Positions 1 to 5,285 of a stretch of 23,489 nucleotides of DNA are shown in pieces; position 1 is the stretch's first letter; each line of letters starts with the position of its first letter. The stretch covers positions 1 to 23,489 of the forward strand of contig JAITNZ010000014.1 of assembly GCA_031290205.1 (NCBI GenBank). Reading direction: 5' to 3'. This stretch comes from Spirochaetaceae bacterium. Its GTDB lineage: Bacteria; Spirochaetota; Spirochaetia; Treponematales; Breznakiellaceae. The notes below the pieces were generated by a model. The model was not told the DNA's origin and did not search any database. It saw nothing but the letters and a program-made list of their open reading frames with translations. The position numbers and the translations under genes were made by a program.

Positions 1-114
1 GACGAGTTTCAGTCGTAGGCTTTAGATTGCTTTAGCAAAAGGTCTTTTAGGAGGCTTTAGCCTCTACATCGGCTTTCAGCCGACATAAAACCTACCGGCT
101 TTAGCCGGTAGTAG
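1..114. repeat. Array of short hairpins with TTTA-type loops
   Basis: At least four small palindromes follow each other with different stems but nearly the same loop: TTGC-TTTA-GCAA (27-38), GAGGC-TTTA-GCCTC (51-64), TCGGC-TTTCA-GCCGA (69-83) and CTACCGGC-TTTA-GCCGGTAG (92-111). A weaker ACGA/TCGT pair sits at 2-16. The stems differ while the GC-TTTA-GC core is kept, which is what a family of folding elements would show rather than a simple tandem repeat. The array ends exactly where the reading frame of the next gene opens, and the last stem supplies in-frame stop codons at 109-114. Its left edge lies outside the window. Similar TTTA-loop hairpins occur at 10563-10584 and, more loosely, at 15292-15306. 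Confidence 0.75.
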
Positions 115-663
115 TTTAGTGTTGCGCTTGGAAGTTTCACCGGGAACATCTTTTTTGCTGTCCCCGCCGGATTGCTTGTTTTCTTTGGGGGATTATTTAT
201 TACAGTATATTTGTTGAAAGCGAAAAGAATAAAAAACAACATTTTTCCCTTTGCTCTGTTATTTTATGGTTGTCTGTTTTGTCTTAGTATTACCATGGGG
301 CGGGGTGGATTTGGAATTCAACAAGCACTGTCTTCAAGATACACAACATTCACAATGCTTGGCGCTATTGGGTTTATTTTGCTTGTTTACAATGAATTTA
401 TCTTGAACAATAAAAAATATTATAAAAAGGCGTTTTATTGTTTATATATATTATTAAGCGTCATTGTGGTGCAAAACTTTGATATTTTTCCTTCGAAAAA
501 CCAAAAAGATGCTCAAAAAAACAGACAACAGGAGCTTTTGCATTATAAAGAGCAATCTTTGGAAACATTGCAGGATAATTGTCCATGGGAAAATTTAGAA
601 GATGCCTATAGAGATATTGGCATCCTAGAAAAAAGGAAATGGTCGTTGTTTGCAGAGAAATAA
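115..663 (+). pseudogene. 5'-truncated multi-spanning membrane protein
   Basis: The frame is open from 115 to a TAA at 661-663 but has no good start. A TTG at 172 lacks a ribosome binding site, and the frame upstream runs into stops inside the hairpin array. The product shows hydrophobic segments near its beginning, a GRGGFGIQQALSSRYTTF stretch between helices, another pair of helices, then a soluble, charged tail of about 60 residues. The G-R-x-x-F-G...A-x-S-R-Y pattern is one I associate with large polytopic membrane proteins of polysaccharide or glycosyl-transfer loci, but I cannot name the family. Only the C-terminal part is present, so I read it as a remnant left when the hairpin array or a deletion removed the 5' part. 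It lies 52 bp before the nucleotide-sugar dehydrogenase and fits a surface-glycan region. Confidence 0.6.
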
Positions 664-715
664 TCTCAAATTGGTTAAGCGGAATTGAATGGTTTCTTGT
701 AGGGGAGAAATGATA

Positions 716-1963
716 ATGGAAAAAACAATGAATCGCCCTTCTCATATCGAAGGCAAAGGCATAAAAGTGCCTCAGGCAACCTCAGGCACTGGCGGGAAGA
801 TATGTATTATCGGTGGGTGCGGGCATGTTGGCATTCCGCTTGGATTATCTCTTGCAAGCAGGGGTTTTGACGTAACATTATTGGACATTAACGCTTCCGC
901 AGTGGAAAAAACAAACCGCTGTGTTCTGCCGTTCAAAGAAGAGGGTGCGGAGGAAATCCTCAAAGCGCATATTGCAAAAAATCTAATTGCAACGACTGAT
1001 AGGGAGCTTGTCCGCGACCAGGAGACAATTGTTTTTGTGACGGGCACTCCGGTAGACGAACATCATAACCCCAAGGTTAATGATGTGCTCAAAGTAATAT
1101 ATGAGTATCTACCTTTGATGAACAGGGAACAGTTAATTATTTTACGAAGCACTATTTTTCCGGGCACCACAGATGTAATAGCCCATGAATTGAAAAAGCA
1201 TTTCGGGATAGCGCGTTTGGCGTTTTGTCCCGAACGTATTCTGCAAGGTAAAGGTATCGAAGAGATTTTTACGCTCCCCCAGATTATAGCGGCTTCTTCG
1301 GATGATGCCTATCACGCGGCATTCAGTATTTTTTCAAAAATCGCACCCAAAGTTATACGGCTGGACGCGCGGGAAGCGGAATTGGTGAAGCTCATTACAA
1401 ACACCTGGCGCTATCTGGAATTTGCCGCGGCGAATCAATTTTACATGATGGTCGAAAATGAAGGCTTGGATTTTTACCGTGTATACAATGCGGTAAAAGA
1501 TGATTATCCGCGGGCGGCAAATTTTCCCAAGGCGGGACTTGCCGCGGGACCCTGTTTGTTCAAAGATACGATGCAGCTTTCCGCCTTCTACCGAAACAAT
1601 TTTTTTCTTGGTCAATCGGCAATGCTTGTCAACGAAGGGCTGCCTGATTTTTTAGTCATGCAACTGGAAAAGAAAATCGGCTGTCTTGCAGGCAAACGTA
1701 TTGCGCTTTTGGGTATGACATTCAAAGCAAATAATGATGATACGAGGGAAAGTTTGTCTTATAAAATAAAAAAACTGCTTGCATTTAAAATGGCGCAAGT
1801 ATTGGTAAACGATCCATACATTGATACAACAATGCCTTTGGACGAGGCGCTTGCAAAAGCTGACGGCATAATACTGGGGACTCCCCACAATCAGTATAAG
1901 GACATTATACCAAAAGTACCGTTTGTTGATTGTTGGAGTTTTTGGGAAAGGAGTAAGAATTGA
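716..1963 (+). CDS. Nucleotide-sugar dehydrogenase (UDP-glucose/UDP-ManNAc dehydrogenase family)
   Basis: Predicted to oxidise the C6 hydroxyl of a UDP- or GDP-sugar to a carboxylate with NAD+, in the cytoplasm, feeding surface-polysaccharide synthesis. An N-terminal Rossmann motif GGCGHVGIPLG is followed by a family-typical CPERILQGKG segment, a long central helix (LVKLITNTWRYLEFAAANQF), the catalytic-cysteine region GPCLFKD and the C-terminal GMTFKANNDDTRES domain. At 415 residues it has the usual length. I chose ATG 716 because AGGGGAG at 701-707 is correctly spaced from it; an in-frame ATG at 689 has no such site and the one at 710 is too close. About 25 residues before the Rossmann fold are encoded partly by a short palindromic repeat (766-790). 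The stop overlaps the start of the epimerase gene, so the two are translationally coupled. The exact sugar is not determinable from the sequence. Confidence 0.88.
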   Translation: MEKTMNRPSHIEGKGIKVPQATSGTGGKICIIGGCGHVGIPLGLSLASRGFDVTLLDINASAVEKTNRCVLPFKEEGAEEILKAHIAKNLIATTDRELVRDQETIVFVTGTPVDEHHNPKVNDVLKVIYEYLPLMNREQLIILRSTIFPGTTDVIAHELKKHFGIARLAFCPERILQGKGIEEIFTLPQIIAASSDDAYHAAFSIFSKIAPKVIRLDAREAELVKLITNTWRYLEFAAANQFYMMVENEGLDFYRVYNAVKDDYPRAANFPKAGLAAGPCLFKDTMQLSAFYRNNFFLGQSAMLVNEGLPDFLVMQLEKKIGCLAGKRIALLGMTFKANNDDTRESLSYKIKKLLAFKMAQVLVNDPYIDTTMPLDEALAKADGIILGTPHNQYKDIIPKVPFVDCWSFWERSKN

Positions 1964-2979
1964 AAATTTTAGTTACTGGTTCCGCAGGTTTTATCTGCGG
2001 ATATCTAGTTGAAGAACTTTTGCGGCACGGACATACCGTGATTGGTATCGATAATTTCTCGAAATACGGACCCGTAAAAAAATCCTACGATGCCCATCCA
2101 AACTATCATTTTCAAGAGGGGGATGCGAAGGATATTGGGTTGATGAAAAAACTTGTCCGCGATTGCGATCAGATACTCGCGGCGGCTGCAATGATTGGCG
2201 GCATTTCGTATTTTCACGAACAGGCCTATGAACTGTTCGCCGAAAACGAGCGTATCATGGCGGCGACTTTTGACGCCGCGATATGGGCGCATAAAAATCA
2301 TCAGCTAAAAAAAATCAATGTGCTAAGTTCCAGCATGGTGTATGAAAGCGCGACATCTTTTCCAAGCAACGAGGGTGATGAACGGAAATGCCCTCCTCCT
2401 CTTTCAACTTACGGCTTTCAGAAACTAGCCTGTGAATACTATTGTCAGGGGGCGGCGGAGCAGTACGGATTGCCATACACGGTAATCCGCCCGTTTAACT
2501 GTGTAGGCACCGGCGAAAAACGCGCGCTCTGCGACAAGGAAATTTTTTCAGGCAATATAAAACTTGCGATGAGTCATGTGGTGCCTGATTTAGTGCAGAA
2601 AGTGGTGAAAGGGCAAGACCCGCTGCACATTCTCGGCGTGGGCAACCAGATACGGCATTACACTTATGCCGGCGACCTTGCGCGCGGTATACGATTGTGT
2701 ATCGAAAATCCAAAAGCGGTGAACGAGGATTTTAATCTATCGACGCCCGATTCAACTACGGTATTAGAATTGGCGGAGGCTATCTGGAAAAAGATAAATC
2801 CGCAAAAACCATTCAGCTATGTTTCCGATTCTCCGTTCAAATATGATGTTCAAAAACGGGTGCCCGCCGTGCAAAAGGCAAAAGATATACTGGGATTTTC
2901 CGCCGACACCAAACTCGGCGCCATTCTGGACGAAGTAATCCCATGGATTGTCGAACAGGTCAAGATAGGCGGGATATAA
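1960..2979 (+). CDS. NAD-dependent nucleotide-sugar epimerase/dehydratase (extended SDR)
   Basis: The 339-residue product begins MKILVTGSAGFICGYLVEEL, a Rossmann nucleotide-binding motif of extended short-chain dehydrogenases in which the last glycine of GxxGxxG is shifted (FICG). IDNFSKYG follows as the acidic residue end of beta-2, then a serine cluster SSSMVYE and the catalytic tyrosine-lysine pair in YGFQK. RPFNCVGTGE in the middle is typical of UDP-glucose 4-epimerase-like proteins. The start is TTG at 1960, with AAAGGAG at 1947-1953, and it overlaps the dehydrogenase stop by four bases. It probably converts the product or substrate of the upstream dehydrogenase in building an unusual sugar nucleotide. 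UDP-glucose epimerase, UDP-xylose synthase-like decarboxylase and dehydratase roles cannot be separated here. Confidence 0.87.
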   Translation: MKILVTGSAGFICGYLVEELLRHGHTVIGIDNFSKYGPVKKSYDAHPNYHFQEGDAKDIGLMKKLVRDCDQILAAAAMIGGISYFHEQAYELFAENERIMAATFDAAIWAHKNHQLKKINVLSSSMVYESATSFPSNEGDERKCPPPLSTYGFQKLACEYYCQGAAEQYGLPYTVIRPFNCVGTGEKRALCDKEIFSGNIKLAMSHVVPDLVQKVVKGQDPLHILGVGNQIRHYTYAGDLARGIRLCIENPKAVNEDFNLSTPDSTTVLELAEAIWKKINPQKPFSYVSDSPFKYDVQKRVPAVQKAKDILGFSADTKLGAILDEVIPWIVEQVKIGGI

Positions 2980-3026
2980 TGAAGAATATCCCCCTTCCCC
3001 CCATAACCAAACAAGCGGGGATATAG

Positions 3027-3116
3027 ATGTCAAATTTTGTGTTTCTGTATCTGAAATTTCCTTTTGCGTGGCGCTTTATTGGAAAACAATCTTTTCTAGT
3101 GTTGGAGAAACGATGA
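3027..3116 (+). CDS. Tiny ORF translationally coupled to the glycosyltransferase
   Basis: ATG 3027 is preceded by GCGGGG at a ribosome-binding distance and by an in-frame TAG. The 29-residue product (MSNFVFLYLKFPFAWRFIG plus a basic tail ending KR) terminates with an ATGA overlap with the start of the glycosyltransferase gene at 3113. The PFAWRFIGKQ...VLEKR pattern resembles the last residues of some SAM-dependent methyltransferases, so it may be the C-terminal scrap of a lost gene that still serves to couple translation. It may also be a real small hydrophobic peptide or chance. The overlap and the ribosome binding site are seen directly; the rest is inference. Confidence 0.3.
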   Translation: MSNFVFLYLKFPFAWRFIGKQSFLVLEKR

Positions 3117-3826
3117 GTTTCCCATTAACCATTATCATTCCCGTTTACAACGAAGCGGACAATATCAGAAGCGCTCTCGATCGTATCGAGGCTGAGGTTC
3201 GAACGCCGCACCGCGTTCTTATTGTGTATGATATTGATGAAGAAACTACTATTCCGGTTGTAAAAAAAATGCAGATGACGGCGCATACTATTGTATTAGT
3301 AAAAAACAAATATGGTCGCGGCGTCTTAAATGCTATAAAAACGGGCTTGGAAGAGGCAATAAGCACATTCGTGGTAGTTACCATGGCGGATTTATCCGAC
3401 CCACCGAATGTGATAAATGATATGTATACCATCGCGGTAGAAAAAAACGCCGACATTGTATGCGCGTCGCGTTATATGAAAGGCGGACGGCAAATAGGCG
3501 GTCCGGTGATAAAAAGTTTCCTCTCCCGCACTGCCGGTTTGAGCCTCCATTATTTTGCCGGACTGCCGACTCACGATGCCACAAACAATTTTAAGTTATA
3601 TCGCACCTCTTTCTTGAAAACACAAACAATCGAAAGCACAGGTGGTTTTGAATTAGGATTGGAGTTGGTGGTAAAGGCTCATAGACACGGCGGGACGATT
3701 TGTGAAACGCCGACATCATGGACAGATCGCACGGCTGGAAAATCAAATTTTAAGCTTCTGGCGTGGCTGGGAAATTACCTAAAGTGGTTTTTTTACGCAT
3801 TTAGCGCAACCAACCGGCGCTCGTAA
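3113..3826 (+). CDS. Family 2 glycosyltransferase, dolichol-phosphate-mannose-synthase-like
   Basis: A GT-A fold glycosyltransferase of 237 residues. LTIIIPVYNEADNIRSAL at the N terminus is the classic GT2 opening, MADLSDPP near residue 100 replaces the usual DxD metal motif in the way seen in many polyprenyl-phosphate sugar transferases, and THDATNNFKLYR plus GGFELGLELVVKAHRHG follow in the usual order. No long membrane region is present apart from a weakly hydrophobic C terminus (LLAWLGNYLKWFFYAF). I chose ATG 3113 because GGAGAA precedes it; a longer frame from 3068 lacks a ribosome binding site. It likely moves a sugar from a nucleotide donor to a lipid carrier at the inner face of the cytoplasmic membrane, in the same pathway as the dehydrogenase and epimerase upstream. 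Confidence 0.85.
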   Translation: MSFPLTIIIPVYNEADNIRSALDRIEAEVRTPHRVLIVYDIDEETTIPVVKKMQMTAHTIVLVKNKYGRGVLNAIKTGLEEAISTFVVVTMADLSDPPNVINDMYTIAVEKNADIVCASRYMKGGRQIGGPVIKSFLSRTAGLSLHYFAGLPTHDATNNFKLYRTSFLKTQTIESTGGFELGLELVVKAHRHGGTICETPTSWTDRTAGKSNFKLLAWLGNYLKWFFYAFSATNRRS

Positions 3827-3946
3827 CCGGATAGCTGCCGCCCTCATATGCCTGATGTAACCCAATTGTTGCTCGACAAGTTTTACCTTGCCGATGCAAA
3901 AAAAGCAGACGGGGGTGAAATTTTCGCTGTCTATTGACAGATGATG

Positions 3947-3961
3947 AGCGCCTGTGGCGCT
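3947..3961. repeat. Short palindrome AGCGCC-TGT-GGCGCT
   Basis: A perfect 6-bp stem with a 3-base loop. It overlaps the stop codon of the FlgN-like gene on the minus strand and lies in the convergent gap behind the glycosyltransferase gene. No T-run follows on either strand, so it is a weak terminator candidate at best. A close relative, AGTGCCTATGGCGCCAGA, lies on the other side of the FlgN-like gene at 4498-4515. Confidence 0.55.
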
Positions 3962-4445
3962 AGAATTGTTTGTCGAGGACTATGCGGCGCATGTCTTTGT
4001 CTTTGACGGCGCCGTTTTTACCGTAGAGATTGCCGCGACTGCCGGGAAATGCGGCATCAAGAAAACTGCGTGCGACGGAACTCATCTCGTGAAGATAGCT
4101 ATGGAAAGCCGCTCCTGCAAAGCGGAATTTTGCTGCCTCCATTTTAAGCGCCCGATAACATTCGCTGAGCTCATCTCGCTCTTTTCGAGGCAACGCCAAC
4201 GAGTAGGAATAAAATGAACCTTTGTCGGCGTGAAAAAGCGAAAGGCGTTCCGCTTCGAGCGTCTCGAGTTTTGTTCTAAGCTTGTTTAAGCTGCGAATCG
4301 CATCGTCAAAGCAAGTCCATTGTTTTTCATAGACTGATGTCTGCGCTACTTTTTGGATAAGAGACGCCTCTTTTAAGACCGCTATTTGGGTCTGAAAAAG
4401 AGCCAGACACCTTTGATACAAAATGCCGTCAAAATTTGCTACCAT
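3960..4445 (-). CDS. FlgN-like flagellar export chaperone candidate
   Basis: A 161-residue, almost all-helical soluble protein with no signal peptide. The first half is a run of amphipathic heptad-like helix with regularly spaced L, A and K/E residues (LYQRCLALFQTQIAVLKEAS, then SLNKLRTKLETLEAERLSLF). The tail is a short glycine-containing segment with LYGKNG and IVLDKQF. A long helical hairpin followed by a short G-x-x-Y-x-x-x-G tail is what I know from FlgN-type chaperones, which deliver hook-filament junction proteins to the flagellar type III export gate. The name is inference from overall pattern, not from a diagnostic motif. Start ATG 4445 follows a GAGGAG at seven bases; a longer frame to 4460 has none. 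No other flagellar gene is in the window, and short related repeats flank it on both sides. Confidence 0.5.
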   Translation of the reverse strand: MVANFDGILYQRCLALFQTQIAVLKEASLIQKVAQTSVYEKQWTCFDDAIRSLNKLRTKLETLEAERLSLFHADKGSFYSYSLALPRKERDELSECYRALKMEAAKFRFAGAAFHSYLHEMSSVARSFLDAAFPGSRGNLYGKNGAVKDKDMRRIVLDKQF

Positions 4446-4497
4446 AAAAATTCTCCTCAATATCTTATCGGAGAATAGCGAACTCCAATTAAGCCCC

Positions 4498-4515
4498 AGT
4501 GCCTATGGCGCCAGA
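4498..4515. repeat. Copy of the short palindrome that lies behind the FlgN-like gene
   Basis: AGTGCCTATGGCGCCAGA matches 3947-3964 at 15 of 18 positions in the same orientation. It sits about 50 bases upstream of the FlgN-like start. Further on (about 4541-4574) the gap holds three loose repeats of ATCTGTG and a GGCCCTGTGAGGGC hairpin at about 4590-4603. No gene is visible between 4446 and 4643. Confidence 0.5.
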
Positions 4516-4643
4516 CACCTTTTTTAACAATGAACTTGAAAATCTGTGTATATCTGTGGCAATCTGTGGACAAATCTTTAATGCGCTCGGCCCTGTGAGG
4601 GCGTCCTGGGGGCTATTGACCTTTTTGGGGAAAGGGGGTAAAG

Positions 4644-5168
4644 TTGAAGTATATGGAAATTATTGTCGAAAAAATAACTGAAGATAAAAAACAAATTCTC
4701 TCCCAAATGCTAAAGGAAATGAAGGACATTCCCGATGAAGAGGAGTATCAGCATCTTGATGATTATTGGACAAATGCTGATTATATACCGTATTTTATTC
4801 TTGCGGATGGCGAAATCGCGGGTTTTGTTTTACTTGACAAATACTTTTGGATACTGCCGAAGGAAAAAACCAATTACGGCGTCGCGGAAATTTATATCCA
4901 GCCTGATATGCGCCGCAAAGGAATTGCCACAGCCGCGATGTTTCGTATTTTTGAATTATACCCGGGTAATTGGGAAATACGACCGCTCGACGGTTCGGCG
5001 GAAGCACGCGCTTTTTGGGAGCATACGCTCGAAATGTATACATGCGGAAACTATAAAACAACCTGTTTCGGAAAATACAAGCGCCCCCTTTACACGCTTC
5101 AAGCCCCCGTTATTGAAAAAACAGGACACGAAATTATTTATCGGGATTTCTATATGCGCCCTGTATAA
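4644..5168 (+). CDS. GNAT-family N-acetyltransferase
   Basis: A 174-residue cytoplasmic protein with the order of secondary structure typical of GNAT enzymes. ILADGEIAGFVLL forms the central strands, AEIYIQPDMRRKGIATAAM is motif A with the R-R-K-G-I-A acetyl-CoA pyrophosphate loop, and EARAFWEHTLE gives the C-terminal strand-helix part. The acceptor is not predictable. I kept the TTG start at 4644 since a G-rich Shine-Dalgarno-like stretch (AAAGGGGGT, 4631-4639) is well spaced from it; the in-frame ATG at 4653 lies further off but is possible. The gene stands alone between the minus-strand FlgN-like gene and the convergent infB. Confidence 0.8.
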   Translation: MKYMEIIVEKITEDKKQILSQMLKEMKDIPDEEEYQHLDDYWTNADYIPYFILADGEIAGFVLLDKYFWILPKEKTNYGVAEIYIQPDMRRKGIATAAMFRIFELYPGNWEIRPLDGSAEARAFWEHTLEMYTCGNYKTTCFGKYKRPLYTLQAPVIEKTGHEIIYRDFYMRPV

Positions 5169-5257
5169 CGGGGAAACAGGGATCATAACACTCCGACTCG
5201 CTTCTTAACTACCGCAAGGTTAAAACCAGTTACCTTACCAAACTGCCTTTCTTCCCT

Positions 5258-5285
5258 ATCATCCATCATCCATCATCATACATCA
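5258..5285. repeat. ATCATCC microsatellite containing the infB stop codon
   Basis: Two perfect copies of ATCATCC and two degenerate ones (ATCATCA, TACATCA). On the minus strand infB ends in tandem TGA-TGA stops inside this tract. Slippage here could change the last residues of IF-2 or the spacing to any 3' signal, but the double stop limits the effect. Confidence 0.6.

Noticed and set aside
3848..3937. 29-codon ORF MPDVTQLLLDKFYLADAKKA... behind the glycosyltransferase
   Set aside because: No ribosome binding site and no recognised family; could be a gene remnant but support is too thin.
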